This document shows positions 17,054-26,387 of a DNA stretch of 64,000 nt, piece by piece; position 1 is the stretch's first letter, and each line of letters begins with the position of its first letter. The DNA is taken from assembly GCA_017644425.1 (NCBI GenBank), contig JAEPLN010000001.1, forward strand, positions 868,001 to 932,000, in the 5' to 3' direction. Below the pieces are notes generated by a model, which was given only the letters and a program-made list of their open reading frames with translations, was not told where the DNA came from and ran no database searches. The translations under genes were made by a program, and so were the position numbers. This stretch comes from Prochlorococcus marinus CUG1433 (lineage in GTDB: Bacteria > Cyanobacteriota > Cyanobacteriia > PCC-6307 > Cyanobiaceae).

Positions 17054-17385
17054 TTATTTTAATGCTTCAAAGTCATTGGTTTCAATGACTTATTCAAAAG
17101 AGTGATTCTTGTGACAAACCGATAACTGCCATTCTTTATACTTTGCTCTGTAATTAGATGAAATAAGTTTAGTGAATACATTGTTATTTTCAACTTTATG
17201 ACGTGATAACTTGACTTAATAGTCGCTTCAAAAATATTAGGAGTACGAAAAGAAACCATTTCTTAGAAATCTAAAAAATAGAATGGGCAGATCAAAAACA
17301 AGATACTAAAAATTCGAGGTAAGAAAATATGGTTTTGAAAATTACAAGACATCCCATAAAATTAATTTATTATTAGAAATTTTAG
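17054..17385. other. Gene-poor stretch upstream of the acyltransferase
   Basis: About 330 bases without a convincing gene. A 66-residue leftward frame (17059-17259) ends at the repeat, but has no ribosome binding site or recognisable domain; I treat it as chance or debris. The stretch must hold the acyltransferase promoter, which I cannot place. Confidence 0.45.
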
Positions 17386-19263
17386 ATGTCAAAAGATATC
17401 AATAAAAATAAAATTTCTTTTAATAGTGTCTACCGTCCGGAGATTGATGGTTTACGGGCGTTTGCAGTAGTCGCTGTAGTAATAAATCACTTCAATAAAG
17501 AAATACTCCCAAATGGATATCTTGGGGTTGATATTTTTTTTGTTATTTCAGGATTCGTCATAACTTCATCGCTTTATCAAAGACCCAGTAAAAACATAAA
17601 GGATTTCATAACAGGATTTTACGCACGAAGAATAAAGCGATTAATCCCGGTACTTTCAATTTTTGTTTTCATCACCAGTATTGGAATATGTCTGTTTAAT
17701 CCATCTCCAAGCATATCTCTAAAAACAGGAATAACTTCACTATTTGGCTTGTCTAATTTCTTTCTCTATAAACAGTCAACTGACTACTTTGCTCAACCAA
17801 CAGAACTCAATGTATTCATGCACACATGGTCTCTTGGAGTTGAAGAACAGTTCTACATTTTATTCCCGTTCCTTATTTGGTTTTCTGGTTATGGTAGGCA
17901 AACCAAAAATGGTGCTCGAAATTTATTTCTAACAATTGGAGCACTAAGTATTGCATCATGTTTTGGTTTCCTTTACCTCTATCCAATCAACCAATCAGCA
18001 GCATATTTTCTAATGCCAACAAGATTTTGGGAAATATCATCAGGATGTTTACTTTTTATTGGATTGCAAAAAAATAAATTTATTGAACAGTCTCTTGAAA
18101 GGATTCCACCACTCCTATTACTAATATTCATTGTTGGTGCAATGTATCTACCAAAGTCATTAGCAACAGCATCAACTATTGCAGTAGTCATATTATCTTG
18201 TATCCTTATCACCTCTTTGAAGAATCAAACAAGTATTTACAGAATTTTCACTAATACAAAAGTTGTTTATATAGGTTTAATCTCATATTCTCTCTACCTT
18301 TGGCATTGGTGTGTTCTTTCAATTAGTCGTTGGACGATTGGAATTCATTGGTGGTCAGTTCCTTTCCAAGTTGCTTTGACATTTATTCTTGCAATTACTT
18401 CATATCAATGGATTGAACTCCCTCTAAAAAAAAGGTATTGGTTTGGGAAGAAATGGAAGACAATTATTCTTGGAGGAGGAGTAATAATTATACTTACGGG
18501 TGGTATTTTTGCTCTAGGAAAACTACTGAAAGGAAAATTATTTATTGGGAATCAAGAGAACGTATGGAATATGAAAACTTATGGAGAGATCAAAATTACT
18601 CATAGTCCTCTCCTACCTACAATTTATCTTATTGGTGATAGTATTGCTGGTCATTATGGATCAGTTTTAAGTCATCTAGCGGACAAAAAAGAATTCAACT
18701 TTGTAATGCATCCACGTGGAAATGGACTGAAACTCAAAACAAATAAGTCTCCAGAAAAATATGAAGAGTTTATCCTTGCCCCTCTTCGTAAATATAAAAA
18801 CAAATTCAAGAAAGGAGATGTTGTTATTTTTTCTGGACATCAAAATAGGTACTACAAAAATGGAGAGAACTGGACAAAACTATATTCGACTTTCATTCGA
18901 CAAACTCAAAATATCGGAATAAAATTTGTTCTTATTTCCCCAACCCCCTTTTTCTCGGGAGTGCGAGCAGGATACATTTGTCAAGAAGAATGGTTCCGTC
19001 CAAGTTGGGTTATATCTCCACTTTGTATTTCACAAGTAAACAAGAACGAATTTCTTGCATCAGAAATTGTACCTATTCAAAAGATTGATAAGTTTCTCTT
19101 AGCAAACCCACAAGTTTCCTATATCGATGCGTTTTCCATACTATGCCCAAATAAGTACTGCAAAAATCATGACGAAAATAAGTTGATGTATAAAGATAAT
19201 TTTCATCTCAATGGATATGGGGCAATGAAACTAACTAATACTTTTGAAACTTTATTCGATTAG
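17386..19263 (+). CDS. OafA/YrhL-type acyltransferase with SGNH domain
   Basis: A 625-residue membrane protein. Residues about 15-375 form an acyltransferase-3 domain with roughly ten membrane segments, beginning YRPEIDGLRAFAVVAVVINH (the catalytic-His region) and VDIFFVISGFVIT. After the last membrane segment comes an extracytoplasmic SGNH-hydrolase-like domain: LIGDSIAGHYGS (block I Ser) and DNFHLNGYG (the block V Asp-x-x-His). Such enzymes O-acetylate lipopolysaccharide O-antigen or other surface sugars. It is the only gene between two copies of the guaA-end-like site. A role in changing the cell surface, perhaps phage resistance, is inferred. Confidence 0.9.
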   Translation: MSKDINKNKISFNSVYRPEIDGLRAFAVVAVVINHFNKEILPNGYLGVDIFFVISGFVITSSLYQRPSKNIKDFITGFYARRIKRLIPVLSIFVFITSIGICLFNPSPSISLKTGITSLFGLSNFFLYKQSTDYFAQPTELNVFMHTWSLGVEEQFYILFPFLIWFSGYGRQTKNGARNLFLTIGALSIASCFGFLYLYPINQSAAYFLMPTRFWEISSGCLLFIGLQKNKFIEQSLERIPPLLLLIFIVGAMYLPKSLATASTIAVVILSCILITSLKNQTSIYRIFTNTKVVYIGLISYSLYLWHWCVLSISRWTIGIHWWSVPFQVALTFILAITSYQWIELPLKKRYWFGKKWKTIILGGGVIIILTGGIFALGKLLKGKLFIGNQENVWNMKTYGEIKITHSPLLPTIYLIGDSIAGHYGSVLSHLADKKEFNFVMHPRGNGLKLKTNKSPEKYEEFILAPLRKYKNKFKKGDVVIFSGHQNRYYKNGENWTKLYSTFIRQTQNIGIKFVLISPTPFFSGVRAGYICQEEWFRPSWVISPLCISQVNKNEFLASEIVPIQKIDKFLLANPQVSYIDAFSILCPNKYCKNHDENKLMYKDNFHLNGYGAMKLTNTFETLFD

Positions 19264-19382
19264 AATAATTAATTTCATTGGTATGCATCATTCATTATTA
19301 GTTGCCAGAATAAAAAAATTGAGGACACATATGAAAATAGTTCTTTTTTCACAACAAAATGTGCTTCTAATCAATATATCAA

Positions 19383-19590
19383 CTGTAGAGAAAATTCACT
19401 TTATACGATTTCTCTATAGAGACGGTAGAAAGGTGCCACGTAAAATCCACGTAAAACCTAGCAATATTTAATCGCCCAAAAGCACTGCTATGACTTAATC
19501 AATATTTTGAACATTTCTCAAGTAAACCCGATAAATTGAAGTTTTAACTGAGTTCTTAAAATCCGTTTATTCCCACTCAATAGTACCGCC
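19383..19590 (-). repeat. att-like repeat unit, copy 2 (core 19567-19590)
   Basis: Read leftward the core is GGC GGT ACT ATT GAG TGG GAA TAA, i.e. GGTIEWE-stop, the same last six residues as GuaA. The left flank (TAACTGAGTTCTTAAAATCC) matches the copy at 17030 exactly. The unit starts with CTGTAGAGAAAATTC and TTTCTCTATAGAGAC, and has the tandem arm-like CCACGTAAAATCCACGTAAA at 19436. Same orientation as guaA. Confidence 0.75.
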
Positions 19591-19653
19591 AAAAGTTGCA
19601 AATAAAAACACAGTCATAGCAACATGTTTGAACCCATAATAACACACATTTTT

Positions 19654-19678
19654 CCACGGGAAACCTACGGGAAACCTC
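19654..19678. repeat. Tandem arm-like repeat ACGGGAAACCT x2
   Basis: Two adjacent copies of an 11-base unit (ACGGGAAACCT), 64 bases to the right of the copy-2 core. The same double unit occurs at 26940 and 27001, left of the guaA end. Short tandem arm sites beside a core are typical of tyrosine-recombinase attachment sites; that use is inferred. Confidence 0.65.
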
Positions 19679-19762
19679 TTATAAAGAAGATTTTCTAGAG
19701 ATTTGGATTAAATTTAATACTAATTGACAGAATCTTTAAAATTAATAGAAAGGTAAAATTCT

Positions 19763-20125
19763 TTGAAAAAACTATTTCTTCTAACTTTAATATTTGGATT
19801 ATATAACCCTACAAATGCAGAACAATATAAAAGACACAAATATACCTGCCCTGAATCGCAAGGTGAATGTTCTGAAGGAGAAAGAGCAGCAATTAAATTA
19901 GTTAATGAAACTTACTGGGAGATCCTTACAGAAAGAATTAAGGAGAATAAATTTTACAAATATCCTTGGTATTGGGTTTATCAAAAAGATGTCTTCAATG
20001 AGTGTAAATATACAGTTGCAGCAAAAGAGGATATGCGAACTCATACTGCAAATATGGAATGGATTGATGTTGATATTTGCGAAAAAACTACCAAATTAAA
20101 ATATCGTGACGGTAGATATAGATGA
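19763..20125 (+). CDS. Small secreted protein, unknown
   Basis: A 120-residue protein; the start is TTG, preceded by AGAAAGG at suitable spacing. The signal peptide (KKLFLLTLIFGLYNPTNA) is followed by a short mature domain with four cysteines (CPESQGEC, FNECKY, DICEK) and many aromatic residues (KYPWYWVYQKD). The stop overlaps the ATG of the next gene by four bases (ATGA), so they are translated together. No family is recognised. It lies between att-like copy 2 and the restriction-modification genes. Confidence 0.65.
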   Translation: MKKLFLLTLIFGLYNPTNAEQYKRHKYTCPESQGECSEGERAAIKLVNETYWEILTERIKENKFYKYPWYWVYQKDVFNECKYTVAAKEDMRTHTANMEWIDVDICEKTTKLKYRDGRYR

Positions 20126-20673
20126 AACACTTTTTATTTTTATTCTTTTTATTCGATTTAATTTCTTCAGTTAAGGCAGATTCACTCTGTACTCTTACAA
20201 GTGAAGTAGAACCAGATGTGACTATAACTTTGAAATATACTGGTTCTGGTGGCGGTATAGGAACTTTAAATTATAAAAATGAACCTTCTTTTGGTTTCTA
20301 TGTAGGCATCTGGAATGGATATGGTGGTCAGTATTACACGGCAAGATCATATTCACCTGAATTGTTAAACGAAGAAAAAACCTATCAGGAAAGAACAAAA
20401 AATACAAAAGAGATCATAACAGGACCTTTTATTAACTTTGTGGGAAATCAATTAGGAAGAGCAACTTCAAAAGAGGATAGGAAGTCTGGCAAATTAAGAG
20501 CATTAATGCCATCGCTTTCCCAAGGTTATTATTATTCGATTCCTTTTACAGAGAAAGGTCAGTATGGAAGACAGAAATTATCAAAAGAGATGAAAACTAT
20601 TATTGATGCTACAGAGGGTTTTTTTGTGGATTCAGGTGGGTGTAGAAAGTTCTTTCCTTATGGATGGGATTAA
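20122..20673 (+). CDS. Small secreted protein, unknown
   Basis: A 183-residue protein with a strong signal peptide (MKHFLFLFFLFDLISSVKA). The mature part is Gly- and Tyr-rich with probable beta strands (EVEPDVTITLKYTGSGGG, SFGFYVGIWNGYGGQYYT) and two cysteines that could pair (SLCTLT, GGCRKF). It overlaps the preceding gene (ATGA) and converges on the restriction gene, whose end is 19 bases away. No family or function is recognised; the two genes may work together at the cell envelope. Confidence 0.65.
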   Translation: MKHFLFLFFLFDLISSVKADSLCTLTSEVEPDVTITLKYTGSGGGIGTLNYKNEPSFGFYVGIWNGYGGQYYTARSYSPELLNEEKTYQERTKNTKEIITGPFINFVGNQLGRATSKEDRKSGKLRALMPSLSQGYYYSIPFTEKGQYGRQKLSKEMKTIIDATEGFFVDSGGCRKFFPYGWD

Positions 20674-20692
20674 TAAAAATATCTTTTAAAGA

Positions 20693-23353
20693 TTACAGAA
20701 ATTGATTTAATTTGATGTAATCTGCTAAAACTTTGAAAGTATTTGGTTTCGGTTTTAAATTTTTCCAAATTTCTTGACGTATATAAAGACATTGCCAAGA
20801 ATGATCCTGAGAATTAGATGCATCTTCACACCAAACCTGAAGTCTGGCAAACTTTATTGGGTCATTAACAGTTTGTGCACCTTTAGTTTCTACGATCCAC
20901 CTCGTGCCATCGGTCAATTTAATAAAAAAATCAGGGAAATAAGCACCAATAGATCCATCATGTTTAACATATTCAATAGATTGTTTTAGTTGAATATCAT
21001 TTTTAAAAAAAGATATTACATCTTCAAAATGATCCAAATATTCACAAAATTCAATTTCAAACTTACTATCTCCCGATATTAAATTAAAGACTGATTTTTT
21101 CGGTGAATAATAATCTTTTTTTCTAGATGCCAAATATGGTTTTGATTTTGTAATTAATTTACTTTCTAAGGATTCCTTAAAAGGTAATTCTGAGAGAGTT
21201 AACTTATTAATTTCATCTTTAAAGATTTTTCTTATTAATTGAGCGACATCTGGTTCTGATAGATTTCTTAAAACATTTATTGCTTCAATATTTACAAATT
21301 CTCCAAAAAGATAGTTTGATATGAAAATTTTTAATTTCTCATAAATAAAATGATTGATTCCTATATTTCGTATTCTTAAATCACTCAGTATTGTATCCGT
21401 GTAAAAATGCAAAACAGATTGTACATTCACGTGATTCAAATTATCAAAATAAATTGATTTGATTTCTTTATTATCAATCGTTTCTCGAAAAACTATTTTC
21501 TTTAATTCCTCTTCTTTTGAATAACTTTTAAGTTTAATAGGAGTGAAGTTAAAAGATTTTGGAGAAAGTAAATCTAAAGATAGATAATCTCTTCCATGTC
21601 GTCTAGATAATTCAGGAATCTCTATTTCTAATTCATCAAGATTTTTATTTGGATTATCATGATCAACTTCAATTAAAACCGGTCCTGATTCTGGATTTTT
21701 TCCACCAGTAGGAATCTCTTCCAACTCAACTCCTTCTTCAGAAATGCCTTTTACATAATCAATAAAATTATCAGTACCAATAACATCTAATTCCTCGTCT
21801 ATATTTTGATCAAAATACATTCTTCTTAAACCCCTACCTAAAGTTTGTTCAGGAAGAATATGTGAAGCATATGCTCTTAAACCTACTATGGTAGTGACAT
21901 TCTTAACATCCCACCCTTCCTTTAACATCAAGACAGATACTATTGCTCTTATAGGACTAGTAAAATCATCCACTGTGTTAACTAAACTTCTTAGTTTTTC
22001 TAATTCTTGCTTGCCACGTGCAGTATTTTCAGAAATCTCACCAGTTGCATCCTTGGTATTATCTTTGGTATGAATTACAAAAGTTCCGTTTTTTAGTAAT
22101 GGAAATGTTGCACGTAAATAATCTGCTACGTCGTCACAATTTTTTGTATCATCAACCATCACAAATAAAAGCGCTTTTTTCCCAAGTTTTTTATGTTTAT
22201 TAAATTGTTTCTCCCAAGTTTCATAACCAAGATTTAAGTAATCTCTATATCTTTCAGAAAAAACAGAAGAGGAATATTGTTTAAGTTTTTCTCTGCTAGG
22301 TAAATCAGGTATGACAGGTTTTTTCACCACATCTTGATAAATTGCTTCAACCAATGGATAGTCAGAAATAGTTTGAATAAATATTTCTCCTTTTTTATGC
22401 TTAGGGGTAGCAGTTACATCTATTTGAAGGTTTAATTTTTTACCTTTCTGAATAAGTGAATTATCAATATCTTCAATCGCCCTTTTCCATGCATTATCTT
22501 CATGTATGTGGTGTGCCTCGTCGTTTAAAACTATTAAATCATCTAATTTATTCACAATATTTTTAACTCGAACTTTATTATCAATAGTCTTCTTGACTGG
22601 AGTTTTACCCAAAAAGTAATTGCTTAAATCCTCATTACTATTTTCAACATTTCTATTGGAAAATCTTTGTATATTTGTGAGGAAAATATTACCTAGATCC
22701 GAAATAGAACCTATTTGATCTTGGATATGTACTGTAGGTGAAAAGTTCCAGTTTTTATTTGAATAACCATCAAAAGGTATTATTGGGTCCTCATGAAAAA
22801 CTTTTAGACCAACTATATCTTTTTTTAATCGATCTAAAACAATAGTATTTGGTGCTATTAGTAAAAAATTTTTTGATAAAAGAGAATCTTTTTCAAATAA
22901 TTTATGAAAATAAGACCATACTATTAGCAACATGAGAACCTTTGTTTTGCCAGTACCAGTTGCTTGTTTAATTACTAACCTTAACCAAGAGTCATTTAGA
23001 ATTGTTCTAGATATACCAAGAGAATCCAGTTTCATTAAATCAGAAGATGATCTAACTTTTAATTTTTCAAAAAGATATACGACTGATTCGACTGACTCTC
23101 TTTGACCGAAATAATATTGAAAACCAGTGGCATGGGAAGTATTAAACCAGTAGTGCAAAAGTAATCTTGATGTTTCTGAAATTCCTTCATATCCAAATTG
23201 ACGCCACTCGTATATTTCTTCCCTTAATTTTTCAACAAATGGTGCATAAAATCTTTGTACATTTTCCTCTGAAAAATCAATGTCTGGTCTCCAACGATCT
23301 TTTGGATGGATAATATCAAAAGGAGATTTAGAAAAGTTTTTTGATATTGGCAT
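20693..23353 (-). CDS. res: Type III restriction endonuclease subunit (Res)
   Basis: An 886-residue helicase-nuclease. Walker A ATGTGKT (131-137) and the DEAH box (278-281) mark a superfamily 2 helicase core; a later LGRGLRRMYF fits helicase motif VI. The C-terminal PDFFIKLTDGTRWIVETKG is a PD-(D/E)XK nuclease site. In type III systems Res cuts DNA about 25 bases from unmethylated sites after ATP-driven movement, and needs the Mod subunit. Its ATG overlaps the stop of mod (TAATG), so the two are one operon. Length and motif order agree with the family. Confidence 0.93.
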   Translation of the reverse strand: MPISKNFSKSPFDIIHPKDRWRPDIDFSEENVQRFYAPFVEKLREEIYEWRQFGYEGISETSRLLLHYWFNTSHATGFQYYFGQRESVESVVYLFEKLKVRSSSDLMKLDSLGISRTILNDSWLRLVIKQATGTGKTKVLMLLIVWSYFHKLFEKDSLLSKNFLLIAPNTIVLDRLKKDIVGLKVFHEDPIIPFDGYSNKNWNFSPTVHIQDQIGSISDLGNIFLTNIQRFSNRNVENSNEDLSNYFLGKTPVKKTIDNKVRVKNIVNKLDDLIVLNDEAHHIHEDNAWKRAIEDIDNSLIQKGKKLNLQIDVTATPKHKKGEIFIQTISDYPLVEAIYQDVVKKPVIPDLPSREKLKQYSSSVFSERYRDYLNLGYETWEKQFNKHKKLGKKALLFVMVDDTKNCDDVADYLRATFPLLKNGTFVIHTKDNTKDATGEISENTARGKQELEKLRSLVNTVDDFTSPIRAIVSVLMLKEGWDVKNVTTIVGLRAYASHILPEQTLGRGLRRMYFDQNIDEELDVIGTDNFIDYVKGISEEGVELEEIPTGGKNPESGPVLIEVDHDNPNKNLDELEIEIPELSRRHGRDYLSLDLLSPKSFNFTPIKLKSYSKEEELKKIVFRETIDNKEIKSIYFDNLNHVNVQSVLHFYTDTILSDLRIRNIGINHFIYEKLKIFISNYLFGEFVNIEAINVLRNLSEPDVAQLIRKIFKDEINKLTLSELPFKESLESKLITKSKPYLASRKKDYYSPKKSVFNLISGDSKFEIEFCEYLDHFEDVISFFKNDIQLKQSIEYVKHDGSIGAYFPDFFIKLTDGTRWIVETKGAQTVNDPIKFARLQVWCEDASNSQDHSWQCLYIRQEIWKNLKPKPNTFKVLADYIKLNQFL

Positions 23354-25461
23354 TACATTGATACATCAAGAAGTTTCATGGTGTCATTCCCAAAAATATC
23401 GACAACTTTTACTGCTACTTTTGTATTATTTTGTTTAATTAATTTTTCTGAAGTTCTAATTTCTATTTCTTTATTTTTTATATTTCTGAAAGACTGCCAC
23501 TCATTCTCAAAAACATAATTTCCCGTCCAATATTCTTTTATTTCGTTATCTTCAAATACTTTAATTACTTCTTTTTTAGATTCATAATTAAAATCAACCG
23601 ACCAATAATCAATCCAATCTTTCCAAGATTCTGTTAATAACTTTTGCGAAATATTTCCTTCTTCATCTTTAGTCTTTTCAAGAATATTTCCATTTTCTAC
23701 TACTATTTTTGATTTATTTTTTTGAAGTTGTTCATTCAAATTTAAATTATCTTCGCTATAAAATACTGCAAAATCTGTGAGTTCAACAATTAATTTATCT
23801 TTATTCTTGATAACTTTAAAATCAATATATGCTACATCATGAAAAACTACTTCATTATTTGAAACTGCTCTTTTATCAAAAATATCCATTGGGATTTGTT
23901 TATAAATTAGTCTTAAACCTTTATTTTTTGCTTCTTCTTGAATAGTTGGAAATAAACCCATTTCATATTCAAAACCTAAAATATCGACAGAAGTAATATT
24001 ATTTTTTAGACATTCTTCTATTACTTCCTCTACATGATTTCTTGACAGGGGTTGATTAATAGGACCCAAAGAGACAAAGACATCACCCTTTTTCGCATGC
24101 AAAGTTTTAAAACCATTTATTTTAAAAGATTTATATGCCTGAAACACTAAATTCTCAAAATCAGATTCCTTCTTTTTATTAATATCTCTATTATCTCTTG
24201 ATCCATCATAAATATAGTAATCTCTTTGATACTTTCCTAAATTAAGTACCTCAAATGCTCGCCACTGCTTATTGGATGCCTTTAATTCGCGTTGTACATT
24301 AATTAATCTTTTTCGAGTAGTATGAATCGCGAACTTACCAAGGTCAGAACAAATCCACTTTCTGCCTAATTTTTCAGATACAGAGGCAGTTGTTCCTGAA
24401 CCACTAAAAAAATCGCAAACTATATCATTTTCTTTTGTAGCAGATAAAATTATTCTTTTTAAAAGACTTTCAGGTTTTTGTGTTGGATAACCTGTTCGTT
24501 CATTATTACCAGACTGAATACTATTAATATCTGTCCAATAATCTTCTGGAATTTTACCTTCATCTAAGTAATATTTATAATATCTAGTCTCTCCTTGCTT
24601 ATTTTTGGTCCCGTATACAAGTCTATATTTCCTACCATCTTCATCAGTTTCCAATCTCCCACCAAAAGAAGATTTCCCTGACTTCATTTCTACTTTTACA
24701 GCATCAGCATTGAAGAAATTTTGATCTATATTTTTTGCAAACGAAAAAATTGTATTATGTTTTCTAGCAAACATTCTTTTTGATTTTGCTCCTTGAGAAA
24801 AACACCAAATTATCTCGTTTAATTCATTTCTAATTCCAAAAACTTCTTCTAAAACAAGTTTTATTTTTGCTGATAATCGCCAATCACAATGAACAAAAAT
24901 CGTACCATCTTCACTCAAAAGATCTTTCATTAAAACTAATCTCTCATATATCATTTGAAGAAAAGAATCCGATCCCAAACCCCAAGTATCTCTATACGCA
25001 ATTTGCTCAAGAACATTGGGTTTCTTCTCATAAGAATCATCTCCAATATCTAGACTCATAGAAAAATCTGCTCCTACATCAAAAGGAGGGTCAATATAAA
25101 TTAACTTAATGCCGCCTTCTTTCTCTATTTCATGACGTAGAGGTCCATTTTTTAAAGAAGATAGAACATATTTATTATCTCCCCATATCAATTTATTAGT
25201 CCAACCTTTTAACTGCCTTCCAGATTGAAAGTCAATTAAAGATCTCTGTTCAAATTGATGATTTTCATTGCGAGGTTCATCAACTTGTTCAATTATTTGA
25301 AAAGGTAGAACTACATTTGTAAAGTCTCTTGATTTTCCAAACCAATTCAATTCAACTTGATCTGCCTTATTAAATAGTAAAAATCTATATTTTTCAGGTA
25401 AAATAGAGTCTTTCTGGATTAAATTAATAATATCTCTTTTTTCGCTATCAGATAATTTCAT
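23353..25461 (-). CDS. mod: Type III DNA methyltransferase subunit (Mod)
   Basis: A 702-residue adenine-N6 methyltransferase of the beta class: the catalytic motif IV comes first (DPPF, 124-127), the target-recognition region follows, and then the S-adenosylmethionine motif FSGSGT (352-357). The family normally has DPPY; Phe at the last place is tolerated in some members. Mod sets the specificity of the type III system and protects the host. It comes first in the operon, with res overlapping its stop. The upstream flank carries an att-like dyad repeat (25563), so the pair looks like cargo of the island. Confidence 0.93.
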   Translation of the reverse strand: MKLSDSEKRDIINLIQKDSILPEKYRFLLFNKADQVELNWFGKSRDFTNVVLPFQIIEQVDEPRNENHQFEQRSLIDFQSGRQLKGWTNKLIWGDNKYVLSSLKNGPLRHEIEKEGGIKLIYIDPPFDVGADFSMSLDIGDDSYEKKPNVLEQIAYRDTWGLGSDSFLQMIYERLVLMKDLLSEDGTIFVHCDWRLSAKIKLVLEEVFGIRNELNEIIWCFSQGAKSKRMFARKHNTIFSFAKNIDQNFFNADAVKVEMKSGKSSFGGRLETDEDGRKYRLVYGTKNKQGETRYYKYYLDEGKIPEDYWTDINSIQSGNNERTGYPTQKPESLLKRIILSATKENDIVCDFFSGSGTTASVSEKLGRKWICSDLGKFAIHTTRKRLINVQRELKASNKQWRAFEVLNLGKYQRDYYIYDGSRDNRDINKKKESDFENLVFQAYKSFKINGFKTLHAKKGDVFVSLGPINQPLSRNHVEEVIEECLKNNITSVDILGFEYEMGLFPTIQEEAKNKGLRLIYKQIPMDIFDKRAVSNNEVVFHDVAYIDFKVIKNKDKLIVELTDFAVFYSEDNLNLNEQLQKNKSKIVVENGNILEKTKDEEGNISQKLLTESWKDWIDYWSVDFNYESKKEVIKVFEDNEIKEYWTGNYVFENEWQSFRNIKNKEIEIRTSEKLIKQNNTKVAVKVVDIFGNDTMKLLDVSM

Positions 25462-25562
25462 TTTTAAATTTTTATCCGTTACAACAATTCTAAAGTGAAA
25501 GAAAATTTAAGCATTATTTTTTATTAATTCAAAATTTAATTTTCTAGAAATTAATTTTAAAA

Positions 25563-25690
25563 GTGTAGAGAAATTTAAAACTCTACGATTTCTCTATAGA
25601 GACATGATTTTCGCTCTACGGGAAATCTCTTTTTAGGAAGAATTTATTTAATAAAAACTAAGAATTATTTACTCAGTAATAGTAAATTAA
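25563..25690 (-). repeat. Partial att-like repeat unit without a clear guaA core
   Basis: The first 42 bases from GTGTAGAGAAATTT to TCTCTATAGAGACA are identical to those at 26887, and the following CTCTACGGGAAATCTC resembles the arm repeat. No intact guaA end follows; ATTTACTCAGTAATAG near 25667 may be a decayed core. The unit sits between mod and the two unknown genes next to guaA, so it may be an old module border. Confidence 0.6.
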
Positions 25691-25740
25691 ACAATATTAA
25701 TTTGTCAGAACCACCACATTATTAATATTGATTTCTAATC

Positions 25741-26310
25741 TTAAATCAATATCTCTAACGTTCCTTGTTTGAAGTAATCAGCGTCGTACATTTCATTCCC
25801 TTTGGTCGTGAGTTCATTCAACATCCACTCTGCTGCTTCTTGATGAGAAGATGCATCTTCACAAGCATAAAGAGCAAGTCTCATCCAATTAATGCCATCA
25901 TTATTCTTCCACCGATCACCCCGAATCTCGAAGAGCAAATGACATGTTTTTATAATCTTGGGACCTTCACCACTCTTTTTTAATGCTTCCAATATGTCCA
26001 TCCCATTGTCGAAGTAATCCTTAAATTTTTCTCTACCTCCTAATGTTGCTTCCCTTTCAAAAGAACACACATATAAATATTGTTTTTTTATAATTTCATC
26101 TGGTAATTGCTCATTTCTCAAAAAAGTTGCAACCGGAATAGTATCAGCAGGGTTGGAACTCTCAATCTCAAAATGGTCATTTGAATTTGATTCATGCGCA
26201 AAGTTATCTTTATCGAATGGACCAACAAACGTACTGTGGAAAGCAATATAGAAAGCATCTACAGAATCGTGAAACCGTTGTATTTGAGAATTTATTTTTG
26301 CCAACTGCAA
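25741..26310 (-). CDS. Unknown soluble protein in the island
   Basis: A 189-residue acidic protein starting at TTG; no signal peptide or membrane segment. Recognisable features are only general: an N-terminal helix (LAKINSQIQRFHDSVDAFYIAFHS), a Trp-rich middle (FEIRGDRWKNNDGINWMRLALYACEDASSHQEAAEWML). The segment LYACEDASSHQEAAEWML resembles nothing I can name. With its neighbour at 26388 it makes up the module next to guaA. Function unknown. Confidence 0.6.
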   Translation of the reverse strand: MQLAKINSQIQRFHDSVDAFYIAFHSTFVGPFDKDNFAHESNSNDHFEIESSNPADTIPVATFLRNEQLPDEIIKKQYLYVCSFEREATLGGREKFKDYFDNGMDILEALKKSGEGPKIIKTCHLLFEIRGDRWKNNDGINWMRLALYACEDASSHQEAAEWMLNELTTKGNEMYDADYFKQGTLEILI

Positions 26311-26387
26311 TCAATAATTGTTTTTATTTTATACCTAATTTTTCTTAATATATTTACTGATTAAAGATCTAATCCTCAATTACTACT

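Larger units (their letters stand above)
19264..19762. other. 500-base intergenic stretch with att-like repeat and arm sites
   Basis: Holds the repeat unit 19383-19590 and, to its right, a 25-base direct double repeat CCACGGGAAACCTACGGG... (19654-19678). A 75-residue rightward frame across the repeat (19244-19471) has no protein character. A leftward frame ending in GTIEWE stays open upstream of the core for some 30 codons (…VFLFATFGGTIEWE), which may be a tiny gene or the end of a lost one. Confidence 0.5.

Noticed and set aside
17059-17259. 66-residue leftward frame next to att-like copy 3
   Set aside because: No ribosome binding site, no domain and no neighbour support; probably debris or chance.
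19244-19471. 75-residue rightward frame over the copy-2 repeat
   Set aside because: It overlaps the end of the acyltransferase and the repeat, and shows no protein character.
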